From Candidatus Electryonea clarkiae (lineage in GTDB: Bacteria > Electryoneota > Electryoneia > Electryoneales > Electryoneaceae): DNA of 64,000 nt. The notes beneath the pieces were generated by a model, which was not told the origin of the DNA, searched no databases, and worked only from the letters and a program-made list of their open reading frames with translations. The stretch lies in the NCBI GenBank assembly GCA_030765455.1, contig JAVCCM010000156.1, forward strand, positions 20,191 to 84,190, read 5' to 3'. Of the stretch, positions 25,844-35,788 are shown in pieces. The stretch's first letter is position 1. The number at the start of each line of letters is the position of its first letter. The translations under genes and the position numbers were made by a program.

Positions 25844-26845
25844 TCACCACATATCAAGATATTGATCTAAATATTCATTTGAGAAATATAGATGCCTTTC
25901 CTCAGTGAAATAAGCTTGATAAAATGGCCAAGGATCCGATTCATCCCAGTTATCATGAGCACCTTCCCAACCAATTCCAAATTGCATAGTATACAAACCG
26001 ATAAAAATATAGTACTTATTAGTACGATCTAATGACAGTTCATTTGTAAACCATGTTGGAAGATAATTGAGCTTAGTTTCCCAGGTTTCATTTTGCCAAT
26101 CCTCAAAACTTCCAAGGTAATTTCGGCCAGGCTGTTGATATACAAATGCAAGCCAATATTCAAACCCACGGTACACTTCTTCATTCCAATGTCTGTCCGC
26201 AAACTCATTGGATTCAGGTGAAAGTTCTCCACCAATATTGTTATATCTTTCTAGTTTTTGCACATGCACGTTAGAAGACTGGATCTGTGATCTATATATC
26301 AATCCAATAGTGGGTTTAAAATAGTACTTGAGATAATAGTAATTGGGTATTTCATCATCAATAAATGTAGTAACCGAGTATTCGTAACAATCATCAAATG
26401 TTCCTGCTGGAACAGTAATAGAAGAGTTGGTCGATATTACTTCTGTCGTTCTTTCATAGTGGTCAGGATAATCACCACTACTATAATACGTATCGCCAGC
26501 TGATGCAGGAAACTTCCAAAACAGTACCAGTTCTTCCAAGTATCGGTCGTAGAAATATAATCCTTCATCACCTTCATGTAGTCTTCCCGGCAATACTCCA
26601 TTAAATAGAAATAAATGCTTACCGTCAACTGTCGTTGTATCAACAATTTCGTTCCACCACCAAGATTGATACACATCATCGGCACCATACTCTTCATATA
26701 TCCACCAATTACCAACCTCAAGCGCAAATGGATTTTCAATTGCATTTTCACTATTTGAAGGATTTTTGTCATCCTCACTGCAACCTATCGCTGATAGACA
26801 GACTGTTAGTGCAATTAGAAAAAGTCCCCAAAGCCAATTATTCAT
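25844..26845 (-). CDS. Lipoprotein, hypothetical
   Basis: A 333-residue lipoprotein: lipobox SAIGC (Cys22) after a hydrophobic signal, then SEDDKNPSNSEN linker. The body is rich in Tyr, Trp and acidic residues (GNWWIYEEYG, YFYDRYLEELVLFWKF), with VPAGTFDDCYEYSVT, a pattern common in outer-membrane-facing lipoproteins of FCB bacteria. The C-terminal third is unusually rich in Trp and Asn. No enzymatic motif. It stands downstream (same strand) of the two secreted-protein genes, 54 bases after the one at 26900. Confidence 0.72.
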   Translation of the reverse strand: MNNWLWGLFLIALTVCLSAIGCSEDDKNPSNSENAIENPFALEVGNWWIYEEYGADDVYQSWWWNEIVDTTTVDGKHLFLFNGVLPGRLHEGDEGLYFYDRYLEELVLFWKFPASAGDTYYSSGDYPDHYERTTEVISTNSSITVPAGTFDDCYEYSVTTFIDDEIPNYYYLKYYFKPTIGLIYRSQIQSSNVHVQKLERYNNIGGELSPESNEFADRHWNEEVYRGFEYWLAFVYQQPGRNYLGSFEDWQNETWETKLNYLPTWFTNELSLDRTNKYYIFIGLYTMQFGIGWEGAHDNWDESDPWPFYQAYFTEERHLYFSNEYLDQYLDMW

Positions 26846-26899
26846 ATGTACACTTTCTGTATTTCGGATTGAATTAAACAGATAGACTATCCTGGTTAA

Positions 26900-28210
26900 T
26901 TATCTGATCAACATAACTTTCCTAACCTCATCCATCTTCCCCGGCACACTGGCGTGGATGAAGTAGATTCCGCTGGGTAGTTCATCAGCGTTGAAAGTGA
27001 ATTTATGGTAGCCGGGTGAATAGCGTTCGTTTGCGAGTGTGGATACTTGCTGACCTGTTATGTTGAAGATGTTAAGTTTTAATTCGGATGATGCTGGTAG
27101 TCCGACTGAAATGGTTGTCGTTGAATTGAATGGATTGGGATAAATGGCACTTAGGGTATATTTGTCAGGTATGTTTAAAGTCGTTTCGATTATATCATTT
27201 GCTGCGTTATCAAGACGAATTAACCAAACATCGACCCAACCATTACCGAAAGACCAAGTTTCACCGGTAATAATATATCCCTCATCATTAGTCTGTTGAA
27301 CACTGAAGCCCTGCTCATTGTGAGTTCCGCCGAATGTTTGGGTCCACTCTTCATTCCCGATTGAATCTGTCTTTACCACCCATAAGTCAGATCTCCCGGC
27401 ACCTGAAGACCAAGTTTCACCGGTTATTATATATCCACCATCATCTGTCTGCTGAACACTATGGCCAATTTCGTAATCATTTCCGCCGAAAGTCCGGCTC
27501 CATTCTTCATTCCCCCTAGAATCAGTCTTTATTAACCACACATCTACCCAATCATCGCCAGAAGACTCTGTTCCACCAGTAATGATATATCCACCATCAT
27601 TTGTCTGATTGACACTGTAGAAAAAATCATCATAATATCTGCTTCCGAAAGTCTGAGTCCAAACTTCATGTCCTGTTGAGTCTGTCTTAATCAGGAACGC
27701 ATCATCTTCGCCAGAATAGTTCGTTTGGGTATTTCCAGCAATTACATACCCGCCATCAGAAGTCTGTTGGACACTCTCACCCACATCCAAATTTTCTGTT
27801 CCGAAAGTCTGGTTCCATTCTTCATTCCCTGCTGAATCCGTCTTTAGTAACCACACATCGTACCAATCATCGAAATTTAAAGACCAAGATTCACCTGTTA
27901 TTATATAGCCACCATCATTTGTTTGTCGAACACTGAAACCTCTATCATCGAAATCCCTTCCAAATGTCTGGTTCCATTCTTCATCACCATTTGAATCTGT
28001 TTTGATTAGCCATAGGTCTGATGCAAGAGGATCCAATGAATCGGTGTATCCTACAATTATAAATCCACCATCATTTGTTTGCTGAACGTCATGCCCTGTA
28101 TCCACATTAATTCCCCCAAAAGTCCTTGTCCATAACGTATCAGGTGGTTGGGCAGCAACAGGTATGCTGGCAAGTGTTATGCAGGTAATAATGAATGATA
28201 ACAGGCGCAT
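26900..28210 (-). CDS. Secreted beta-propeller-like repeat protein with type IX-like sorting domain
   Basis: A 436-residue exported protein with a signal peptide (cleavage near VAAQ). Six near-identical repeats of about 47 residues follow the pattern W(S/N/T)QTFGG ... SVQQTNDGGYIITGET, with Asp/Gly-rich turns, predicted as blades of a propeller. Residues ~355-436 are the sorting domain: IYPNPFNSTTTIS, NITGQQVSTLAN, SGIYFIHAS, ending KVMLIR. The repeats are so alike that they look recently duplicated. The domain closely matches the end of the next gene upstream, at DNA level too (see findings). Role: surface or extracellular; ligand unknown. Confidence 0.85.
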   Translation of the reverse strand: MRLLSFIITCITLASIPVAAQPPDTLWTRTFGGINVDTGHDVQQTNDGGFIIVGYTDSLDPLASDLWLIKTDSNGDEEWNQTFGRDFDDRGFSVRQTNDGGYIITGESWSLNFDDWYDVWLLKTDSAGNEEWNQTFGTENLDVGESVQQTSDGGYVIAGNTQTNYSGEDDAFLIKTDSTGHEVWTQTFGSRYYDDFFYSVNQTNDGGYIITGGTESSGDDWVDVWLIKTDSRGNEEWSRTFGGNDYEIGHSVQQTDDGGYIITGETWSSGAGRSDLWVVKTDSIGNEEWTQTFGGTHNEQGFSVQQTNDEGYIITGETWSFGNGWVDVWLIRLDNAANDIIETTLNIPDKYTLSAIYPNPFNSTTTISVGLPASSELKLNIFNITGQQVSTLANERYSPGYHKFTFNADELPSGIYFIHASVPGKMDEVRKVMLIR

Positions 28211-28226
28211 GTTCTTTCTCTTATGG

Positions 28227-31200
28227 TTATCTGATTAGTACTACTTTTCGTATTTCGTTCATCTTCCCCGGCACACTCGCGTGGATGAAATAGATTCCGC
28301 TGGGTAGTTCATCGGCATTGAATGTGAATTTATGGTAGCCGGGTGAATAGCTGTCATTTGCAAGTGTGGATACTTGCTGACCAGTTATGTTGAAAATCGA
28401 AAGTACTAGCTGGGAGTGTTCGGGTAATGCTACTGAAACTTTTGTCGAAGAATTGAATGGATTTGGATATGCAGGGCTAATGGTTATCTGCGAAGGTATA
28501 ATATTCTGTATTTTTTTCTCAACGCCAGCAGTCCCGTCATTAATCCTCATAACATGAATGTCATAGTCATCACCGGTATTTTCTGTAGTCCTGTCGGCAC
28601 AATAACCCCAAGTGGTCAGCATTCCGCCTTCACCATCGGGAACATAATCATAGAAAGCATGTAAATATGGAAGGTTTGAGAGTACGACTGGATCGTTAGC
28701 ATTCTCCTCATTAACCAGTTCACCATCCCTATTGTAATGTAGAAACCGGTCTTCAAGCAGATATAGCCCTCCTGCTCCATCGGGACACACATATCTAAGA
28801 CTCCTTGCAGGTCTAAACACAACAGGTTGTTCCGTCAGCAATTCAGCATCAAGATTATAATGGTATAGTTCGTAATCACCGTCCAGGTATCTGATAATCC
28901 AGAATTCGTCATCGATTCCCGGAACCAGGTTCCCCTTCCTTATCATACCTCGATAAATTCTTAACGAATCTCCATCCCAGCCCAATTCTCCATTTTCGTT
29001 AAGGCAGACAAAATAATTAAGTTGATTTTGCGAATACATCCGTCTTCCCATACGAATTACCAGGCAAGTATCTACACGGATTGCATCAAACAACTCAGCC
29101 CTGTTTCGATCACACGTCATCAGAAGTACCGGTTCTTCCCAGGCGAGTTCTCCATTTGAATTTATTTTGATAGCATAGAATTCAACTTCATGCTCTTCAT
29201 TTCCTTTAGAATAAAAAACGATGATATCACCTGATTCCGTCTGTTCAATACCAAGTAATGTTCCGACGTATTCGCTGGGAACAACTTCTATTCCATAAGG
29301 TTCATTCCATAGCGGTGTGCCATCACTGTCTAGCCGTTGTCCACGAACCTGTGGAAGCATTTCATCGTAATAAATGTAGTAGAAGAGGAATATCCCACCG
29401 TCTTCACTGGCAGATGCATGATATGTACTGACAGAGTTCCCTTCTTCCTCTTCTATTATCGGTACACAATACCCTCTTTCACCCCAAAGCGGATCACCGT
29501 CTTCATTAATCCTCTGTGCATAAAGACGACCTGAAGTGTAATTCGACCAGTCAACCAATATACAAGCAGCTATAGCTCCGTCATTATTATCTGTATAGAT
29601 TTGTAAATCATGGGCACAATAGTCGTTGTTTACATTTTCGCCTGATACCATTCCTGGAACAGTGTTAATACCATTTCCATCCCACTGAATTTCACCGGAT
29701 TCCAGATCGATTCGCTGCATGAATGGAAGTCGACAGTTAATACTTGTCCTGTTATCTGTCCAGCAAACGTAAGCCGACTCTCCAGAGCGCATGATTTTCG
29801 GTTCTTTTCCTCGCCCTTCCAGATCCTCTACAACAGCAATATCATCATCATTGAAAGAATCTCCGCTCTCCAAATCGAAAGAATTAGTATATATTCCTCC
29901 GTAGTGGTTTCTTGGGTCACGCCATACACAAACAACATTATCACCACAAAACATTGGGGTAAGCCAGGTATGATATGTCCGGTTTGAGTTAATTAAAGTT
30001 GGAGAATCCCATGCAATCGTTCCATCTTGCTCAACTCGAAGTAGTTCAAAGCCTTCATCCTCGTTTTCATCTGTTTCGTAAGCCCGCCAGGCGACAACCA
30101 CCCCTCCTTCACCATCACTTACCAGCCAGTCTCTATTTGTCGTGCGATCTGAAAGCAATAGACCATATTCCTCGTCACCCCAATGTGAAACTGGTTCACC
30201 GTTAATCGATTCAATTTTCTTGATTCGCACCCTGTAATCGATTTCGTACCGCCCACTATTAATCCATGATAGGGCAAAACTTCCGGGTGAGATCAAAACA
30301 GTTCTTAACGCCTCACCGGATACATTTTCAGGTACTAGCACTACTCCTTCCGGATTCCAGAGCAGGTTGCCGTCAGAATCTATTTGTTGACCGCAAGCCT
30401 GAGCATTCGAATCGATATAATTATGCCAGGTAATGAACGTGCCACCTTCACCATCGGAAATCATACTTATACTCCCATCGAACCAATCCGTCATCATTTC
30501 CATGCCAGTTGAATCAGCCCAGAGTAACTCGCCATCTGTATTTACCTTATTCATCATAGCGCGGTCACCTTGATACTCCTCGAAGACGAATATTATTCCT
30601 CCTGACAGGTCAGTTGTCACTTCGACATCGGATGCATTCACCGCGATACAAATAAAACCGTCCCAGAGCGACTCGCCGTTATAGTCAAATCGGTTGGCAT
30701 ATATTTCATGATCATCTCTCCAAAGGGCAATAAAACTTCCCTCCAACGATGGAAGTATAAAATCATTAGTTTGAGCGTAATCGTGGTAGTAGAGAGGCTC
30801 GCAATTGTCCGGGGTTAGATTGATACCCTCTTGATCCCACTGAGGAGTACCGTAAGAATCCAGAAGCTGGAACCTGGCATCGAAACGATTACGATTCTCT
30901 TCATCTATCCAGTAATCTTTCCAGCAGATATACCATCCATATTCGCCGGCGGAAATCACAAGAGGATCATTCTGGATATATAGACCATTGGTGAGCTGCA
31001 CGCCATCTTCACCCCATTCCGGATTACTTTCAGAATCACAGAGCTGAGCAAATATTTCCTGCGAACTGTTGGTAAAGGCAGTCCAAACGACACAAAATTC
31101 GCCATCATCGTTCGAGGCAGTATGCATAATATCATCGATATATGGGTGAATATGTGGTCCCTGACGAACTACAAGACCGTTTTCCACTCCCCAGAAGTTA

Positions 31201-31277
31201 TATTCGGAAAGAGCTGTTGTTGAAATGCAAAAGATCGATAAAAAAGCAATCAAGAAAATTGCTGGATAGTACCTCAT
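28227..31277 (-). CDS. Large secreted protein with type IX-like sorting domain
   Basis: A 1016-residue exported protein. The start at 31277 is chosen because GGAGG lies about seven bases upstream and a signal peptide follows at once (MRYYPAIFLIAFLSIFCIST, cleavage near ALSE); a longer frame to 31361 lacks these. The body is a series of short beta-strand repeats with recurrent SDGEGGTFITW, GDPLWGERGY and YGWYICWKD words, suggesting a long propeller or superhelix of sequence-degenerate repeats. The C-terminus (~935-1016) has the sorting domain PNPFNSSTKVSV, NITGQQVSTLAN, SGIYFIHAS, KVVLIR. It is transcribed ahead of the gene at 26900 with a 16-base gap, making an operon of two sorted proteins. 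Confidence 0.82.
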   Translation of the reverse strand: MRYYPAIFLIAFLSIFCISTTALSEYNFWGVENGLVVRQGPHIHPYIDDIMHTASNDDGEFCVVWTAFTNSSQEIFAQLCDSESNPEWGEDGVQLTNGLYIQNDPLVISAGEYGWYICWKDYWIDEENRNRFDARFQLLDSYGTPQWDQEGINLTPDNCEPLYYHDYAQTNDFILPSLEGSFIALWRDDHEIYANRFDYNGESLWDGFICIAVNASDVEVTTDLSGGIIFVFEEYQGDRAMMNKVNTDGELLWADSTGMEMMTDWFDGSISMISDGEGGTFITWHNYIDSNAQACGQQIDSDGNLLWNPEGVVLVPENVSGEALRTVLISPGSFALSWINSGRYEIDYRVRIKKIESINGEPVSHWGDEEYGLLLSDRTTNRDWLVSDGEGGVVVAWRAYETDENEDEGFELLRVEQDGTIAWDSPTLINSNRTYHTWLTPMFCGDNVVCVWRDPRNHYGGIYTNSFDLESGDSFNDDDIAVVEDLEGRGKEPKIMRSGESAYVCWTDNRTSINCRLPFMQRIDLESGEIQWDGNGINTVPGMVSGENVNNDYCAHDLQIYTDNNDGAIAACILVDWSNYTSGRLYAQRINEDGDPLWGERGYCVPIIEEEEGNSVSTYHASASEDGGIFLFYYIYYDEMLPQVRGQRLDSDGTPLWNEPYGIEVVPSEYVGTLLGIEQTESGDIIVFYSKGNEEHEVEFYAIKINSNGELAWEEPVLLMTCDRNRAELFDAIRVDTCLVIRMGRRMYSQNQLNYFVCLNENGELGWDGDSLRIYRGMIRKGNLVPGIDDEFWIIRYLDGDYELYHYNLDAELLTEQPVVFRPARSLRYVCPDGAGGLYLLEDRFLHYNRDGELVNEENANDPVVLSNLPYLHAFYDYVPDGEGGMLTTWGYCADRTTENTGDDYDIHVMRINDGTAGVEKKIQNIIPSQITISPAYPNPFNSSTKVSVALPEHSQLVLSIFNITGQQVSTLANDSYSPGYHKFTFNADELPSGIYFIHASVPGKMNEIRKVVLIR

Positions 31278-31446
31278 CCGAACCTCCTCCACTCTTGAGT
31301 TGTATAATACTTCATCAATCGTATGTATATTAAAGATATGAACCGGGGGTGTTAATAGCAACTAATTGTAGTCTAAAACTGCACAAAGTTTAAAATTGTT
31401 GAACAAATTAAGTTATGTGCGAATTCGAGATGATTTTATGATGGTG

Positions 31447-31740
31447 TTATGGACGGGATTTTGATGAGTCATTTGATATCAACTCCATTGCCTTTTTTAC
31501 AGGGATACGGTAGATCTGGTTTTCTTCATCGAGGATGGCATAGGAATTGAGCAGTTCCGATTCTTGAACTCTTTGCTGTATGAGTTCCGCAGATGGTGGT
31601 TTTAGTATCTGGTTATAATGCACTCGCTCCTCGTCAGCATTCCTAGATTCCACATATCCTGCAATCATGACAACTGTGAGCAACAAAAGCACAAGTATCC
31701 CGCCGAGTATTTTTCCTGTAGATAATGATTTGTCTGTCAT
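31447..31740 (-). CDS. Small membrane protein at the end of the ACIII operon
   Basis: A 97-residue protein with a single N-terminal membrane helix (residues ~11-30, ILGGILVLLLLTVVMIAGYV) and a 65-residue soluble tail, probably periplasmic, ending with NQIYRIPVKKAMELIS. AGGAAC precedes the ATG. It lies 29 bases after actF and is the last gene of the alternative complex III run. It is not one of ActA-F by sequence; it may be an accessory subunit or an assembly factor. No heme motif. Confidence 0.6.
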   Translation of the reverse strand: MTDKSLSTGKILGGILVLLLLTVVMIAGYVESRNADEERVHYNQILKPPSAELIQQRVQESELLNSYAILDEENQIYRIPVKKAMELISNDSSKSRP

Positions 31741-31769
31741 TTTATTGTTCCTGCTCAGAATACATGTAA

Positions 31770-33113
31770 TTATATATTTTGAAACTCAATGGACTCATCC
31801 AGTTTGGGATCGTTGAATGCCAAGACAGCATGCTTTGTGAAATTCCGCCAGAAGATGAACAGGAATATCCCGCCAATTCCCATCATTGTTGTCAGATCCA
31901 GCCATGACGGAAGCGCTGATTCCGGGTGCAGAACCGGCATGACATTCCAGTATAAATCCAACCAGTGCATTACCAATAACCAGATTGCGAAGAAACGTAA
32001 GGCGTCAAAGCTCCTCTTTACATGACGGCTCATAAGCAGCACAAAGGGAATCACAAAATGACCAAAGACAATTATTAATGTCATAGCTTTCCAACTGCCT
32101 GTCCAGCGATTATGATAATATATCGTCTCTTCCGGGATGTTGGCATACCAGATTAGCAGGTATTGACTGAAGGAGAAATATGCCCAGACAATCATGAAGG
32201 CAAACAGCAGTTTTCCCAGGTCATGATAATGTTCTATCGTAATTTCCTTTTCAAGGATCCCTCGTTTCCGTAATCCTACAAAGACAACTATCATGAATGC
32301 CATTATCCCTACCAGCCCACCGGCGAAATAATAAAGTCCGTAGATAGTGGAATACCATGCAGGGAACAGGGACATCAACCAGTCAAATGCCGCGAAAGTT
32401 ACTGTAAATGCAAAAGCGATTATTCCCGGTGCGCTCAGAACTTTGAATCGCTTCCAATCATTCAAGGTGAATCCAGGCTTGTCCTGCTTGATTGATAAAC
32501 GATACAGGGCGAATGCAAAAATCGTCCACACCGCGAAGTATATCAAGGTACGTATCACAAAAAATGGTACATTCAGAAAACCCGATTTACTTGCTACTAA
32601 ATCTATATGTGCTTGATGAGCATGATCATCATGTTCAACATGCCCGGAGTTTGCTTCCGAATGTGAATCATGTGTTTCTTCAGATAGAGTATTTCCGTGA
32701 TTAGTATCTTCAGATGCATGTGCAGTTTCAATCAGATCAAGATGAATGGCTTGTTTTTCACCGTGATGCGCTTTCCCAATCTCAACCCATTCATAGAGGT
32801 CGCCCATCCCAATGAAAACCGGGATGGCAAAGATCAACAACCAGGGCAGGGTGACCATGATATTTTCTGCCATACGCCTCGCGGTGACACTCCATTTGGC
32901 GTTGGTAATATGATGAAGCATTACAAAGAATAATCCGCCGAATCCAATCGAAACCCAGAATGCAAATGAAGTCAACCAGGAGAACATGAACTGACTGCGA
33001 TCTACAAAAAATCCAACAGCAGAGAGAACCAGCCCGATTACTCCTACAACCAAAGCAATTGTTCCGGCTTTTCCCCTGTCGGTGAATTCATATTTTGTGT
33101 TATCGAATTGCAT
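31770..33113 (-). CDS. actF: Alternative complex III membrane subunit ActF (NrfD-like)
   Basis: A 447-residue polytopic NrfD/PsrC-family protein with about ten membrane helices, the paralogue of ActC. ACIII oxidises menaquinol and passes electrons to c-type cytochromes and terminal oxidases; ActC and ActF form the quinol-facing membrane halves. HYHDLGKLLFAFMIVWAYFSFSQYLLIWYANIPEE is the recognised core of the family (only part quoted here would be YANIPEE). Between the third and fourth helices (residues ~113-165) lies an insertion with about 14 His, for example SEANSGHVEHDDHAHQAH, that should face the periplasm; it is not needed by the fold. Confidence 0.9.
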   Translation of the reverse strand: MQFDNTKYEFTDRGKAGTIALVVGVIGLVLSAVGFFVDRSQFMFSWLTSFAFWVSIGFGGLFFVMLHHITNAKWSVTARRMAENIMVTLPWLLIFAIPVFIGMGDLYEWVEIGKAHHGEKQAIHLDLIETAHASEDTNHGNTLSEETHDSHSEANSGHVEHDDHAHQAHIDLVASKSGFLNVPFFVIRTLIYFAVWTIFAFALYRLSIKQDKPGFTLNDWKRFKVLSAPGIIAFAFTVTFAAFDWLMSLFPAWYSTIYGLYYFAGGLVGIMAFMIVVFVGLRKRGILEKEITIEHYHDLGKLLFAFMIVWAYFSFSQYLLIWYANIPEETIYYHNRWTGSWKAMTLIIVFGHFVIPFVLLMSRHVKRSFDALRFFAIWLLVMHWLDLYWNVMPVLHPESALPSWLDLTTMMGIGGIFLFIFWRNFTKHAVLAFNDPKLDESIEFQNI

Positions 33114-33161
33114 ATTTACCTGGTCTGTTAATCAGATATACCTTTATGTGCCGTTTCTATT

Positions 33162-33794
33162 TTACTTTATCTTTTCTTTTACATCATCGGGAAGATCAGT
33201 GTAAGCCGCATTCTGGCTCAGTTGCAGGGCACGTAGGTAGTTAATAATCATCCACCTGTCTTCTACCGGGACCTGGTCAGCGTACCTGGGCATATTCCGG
33301 ATTCCGTTGGTAATAATATCAAATATCTTACCGTCCGGATACTCCCTGATCTGGTCTGTATGGAAACTGGGCGGAACCATGTATCCTTTCTTGATAATAA
33401 TCCCGGTGCCATCACCAGTTTGACCATGACATATCGAGCAATAGATATTAAAACGTTCCCTCCCCCGCTCCATATTTTCCATCGTTGGAATAACAGGTGA
33501 TTTTGCAATGAATTCACCGGTAACCGAATCAATGCCCTGCCAGAATTCCGTGTCTTCATTCAACTGACCACGCGCTACAGTACCCTCAACAGGCACTCTC
33601 ATTCCGGCACCGTTAAGAAAGAATTCGCTTGAAGACTGGGGCAGATATTTAGGCTGCGAGTCCATGTTCGGATTCACATGAATGGGCGTCTTTTCAGAAG
33701 GACGTCCCTGGCAACCACCAAGCACCAAAACGATTAGTAATAAAAGTCCTGATATTATGATAAAAGTCTTATCCTGCCTGCAAAGAAGGTTCAT
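33162..33794 (-). CDS. actE: Alternative complex III mono-heme cytochrome c subunit ActE
   Basis: A 210-residue lipoprotein (lipobox LGGC, Cys28) with one heme-binding CSICH motif (119-123) and a Met-bearing NMPRYADQVP segment that gives the axial Met. It corresponds to the lipid-anchored cytochrome c subunit of ACIII that relays electrons from the ActA/ActB core toward the periplasmic acceptor. Its ATG overlaps the actD stop as ATGA, so the two are translationally coupled. Gene order actA-B-C-D-E-F is the canonical one. Confidence 0.9.
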   Translation of the reverse strand: MNLLCRQDKTFIIISGLLLLIVLVLGGCQGRPSEKTPIHVNPNMDSQPKYLPQSSSEFFLNGAGMRVPVEGTVARGQLNEDTEFWQGIDSVTGEFIAKSPVIPTMENMERGRERFNIYCSICHGQTGDGTGIIIKKGYMVPPSFHTDQIREYPDGKIFDIITNGIRNMPRYADQVPVEDRWMIINYLRALQLSQNAAYTDLPDDVKEKIK

Positions 33795-34330
33795 TTCTCC
33801 TCCAGCAGTTCTACGTTAACACAACCGATTTCTTTAAAGAACTGTAAAGTTTTATTTGGATCGAATTTTTTGTCTTCCGCAAGGATACTGATAAAAAATG
33901 CGTCATCAGTGGAACGTTCAAAACTATTTGAATGGAATACTGGGTGATGAAATCTCAGTTTATTCAGCCCTAACATACCGAATACTGCTGTTATCACGCT
34001 GAAGAGAACACCCAGGGCGAATGTCACAGGAAAGAATGCCTGATAGCTGAAGAAAGCCTTGCCTGCAATCACCAATTTATAGTCAACGGCACTCATCCAC
34101 CATTGCATCCCCAGTCCAACTACCACACCGGTAAAGGCCGCAAAAGCCACCATCCATCCCAGCGGGCTGCGTTTTTCGCCCATAGCATCGTCCATCCCGT
34201 GAACCGGGAAGGGACTATGCACATCCCATTCTTTGAAACCCGCATCACGAACTTTCCCGGCAGCATGAAGGATATCAGCGGGATCTTTGAACTCAGCTAT
34301 AACACCTTGAATTATCTTATTATCGCTCAT
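33791..34330 (-). CDS. actD: Alternative complex III subunit ActD (DUF3341)
   Basis: A 179-residue membrane protein of the DUF3341 family: a soluble N-terminus (VIAEFKDPADILHAAGKVRDAGF), two membrane helices around residues 55-110 (LGWMVAFAAFTGVVVGLGMQWW and FFPVTFALGVLFSVITAVFGML), then a C-terminal EDKKFDPNKTLQFFKEIGC region. It packs against ActC in the complex. A GTG at 34336 is possible, but the ATG at 34330 has GGGGAGG seven bases upstream and is preferred. It starts two bases after the actC stop and overlaps actE by ATGA. Confidence 0.9.
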   Translation of the reverse strand: MSDNKIIQGVIAEFKDPADILHAAGKVRDAGFKEWDVHSPFPVHGMDDAMGEKRSPLGWMVAFAAFTGVVVGLGMQWWMSAVDYKLVIAGKAFFSYQAFFPVTFALGVLFSVITAVFGMLGLNKLRFHHPVFHSNSFERSTDDAFFISILAEDKKFDPNKTLQFFKEIGCVNVELLEEK

Positions 34331-34332
34331 AA

Positions 34333-35751
34333 TCACGCCTCCCCTTTATGTGCCGGAGGCATATTATGATGAAAATGTGGATTTGCCCGGGGCAGGACAC
34401 CCTTGACCTCGGACATTGCCATTACGGGCAGGAAGCGGATGAACAACAGGAACAGGGTCAGGAACAATCCGAAACTGCCAATAAAAGTCCAGGCATCAAC
34501 CCAGGTAGGCTTGTAATAATCCCAACTCGAGGGCAGATAGTCTGCATGCAAAGACATTACAATTACGAATCTCTCAAACCACATTCCAATATTTGTAAAG
34601 ATCGAGAGTGCAAATAAAACAGGTATTGTTCGCCGCAGCTTCCGTATCCAGAACAACTGCGGAATTATCACATTACAACTGACCATAGTCCAGTATGCCC
34701 ACCAATATGGACCAAAGGCACGGTTAATAAATGCAAACCTTTCATACATATTCCCACTGTACCAGGCTATGAAAAATTCTGTTGAGTAAGCATACCCGAC
34801 CATCATACCGGTTACCATCATGATCTTCGCCATACGTTCCAGCGTATCAATGGTGATGTAATTCTGCAATGCCGGTAAAACTTTCCTTGCCAGGATGGCA
34901 AGTGTCATTACCATTGCAAAACCGGAGAATATGGCTCCAGCCACAAAATATGGTGGAAATATTGTTGTATGCCAACCAGGTACGATACTGGTGGCAAAAT
35001 CTGTAGATACAACACTATGTACAGAAAGAACCAGGGGAGTAGAAATTCCTGCGAGCAGGAGATATGCTACTTCATAATGTTTCCATTGACGGTTCCCGCC
35101 ACGCCAGCCAAGCGACAAAATTCCAAATACAACTTTCTTGATTTTGCTTTTAGCGCGATCACGGTAAGTGGCAAGATCAGGAATCATACCGGTGTACCAG
35201 AACAGGGCAGATGCCGTAAAATAGGTGCCTACCGCAAAAATATCCCATAACAGGGGGCTGCGGAAATTAGGCCAGATAGACATCTGGTTCGGCACCGGGA
35301 ACATGAAGTACGCCACCCAGATACGACCAACATGTATTCCGGGAAAAACTCCCGCGCAGATAACAGCGCAAATTGTCATCGCCTCGGCGAAGCGGTTTAT
35401 TGAGGTGCGCCATTTCTGTCTGAACAGGAAGAGGATAGCTGAAATAAGTGTTCCTGCATGTCCGATGCCAACCCAGAACACAAAGTTGACGATAGCCCAG
35501 CCCCAGCCAACAGGTATATTGACGCCCCAGACACCAACACCTTCCCATGCCAGGTAGCCGATCATAATCAGCAGGTTCATGGCAAGCATACCGCTTATAA
35601 TAAAAGCGATCCACCACCATCTGGGTGTCTTCGTTATAGGCTTTTCAGATATCCGGCAAATGTCGGTAGTGATCTTGTGAAAGTCAGGATCACCTTTCAC
35701 AAGGGGAATATCCTCAATTACCAGACCTGTATTTTCTGCAGTAACGCTCAC
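34333..35751 (-). CDS. actC: Alternative complex III membrane subunit ActC (NrfD-like)
   Basis: A 472-residue polytopic NrfD/PsrC-family subunit, about ten helices, starting at GTG. The N-terminal cytoplasmic tail ([21 protein letters not shown]) precedes the helices; recognised segments include [20 protein letters not shown] and [18 protein letters not shown]. It is the second quinol-side membrane subunit of ACIII and follows actB by 37 bases. The paralogue ActF has the His-rich insertion; this one does not. Confidence 0.92.
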   Translation of the reverse strand: MSVTAENTGLVIEDIPLVKGDPDFHKITTDICRISEKPITKTPRWWWIAFIISGMLAMNLLIMIGYLAWEGVGVWGVNIPVGWGWAIVNFVFWVGIGHAGTLISAILFLFRQKWRTSINRFAEAMTICAVICAGVFPGIHVGRIWVAYFMFPVPNQMSIWPNFRSPLLWDIFAVGTYFTASALFWYTGMIPDLATYRDRAKSKIKKVVFGILSLGWRGGNRQWKHYEVAYLLLAGISTPLVLSVHSVVSTDFATSIVPGWHTTIFPPYFVAGAIFSGFAMVMTLAILARKVLPALQNYITIDTLERMAKIMMVTGMMVGYAYSTEFFIAWYSGNMYERFAFINRAFGPYWWAYWTMVSCNVIIPQLFWIRKLRRTIPVLFALSIFTNIGMWFERFVIVMSLHADYLPSSWDYYKPTWVDAWTFIGSFGLFLTLFLLFIRFLPVMAMSEVKGVLPRANPHFHHNMPPAHKGEA

Positions 35752-35788
35752 AAACCCTACACTGTTGTTTTATTATAAATACTGTATT

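Noticed and set aside
31278..31361. 28-residue N-terminal extension of the secreted protein at 28227
   Set aside because: The ATG at 31277 has a strong GGAGG and begins a clean signal peptide.
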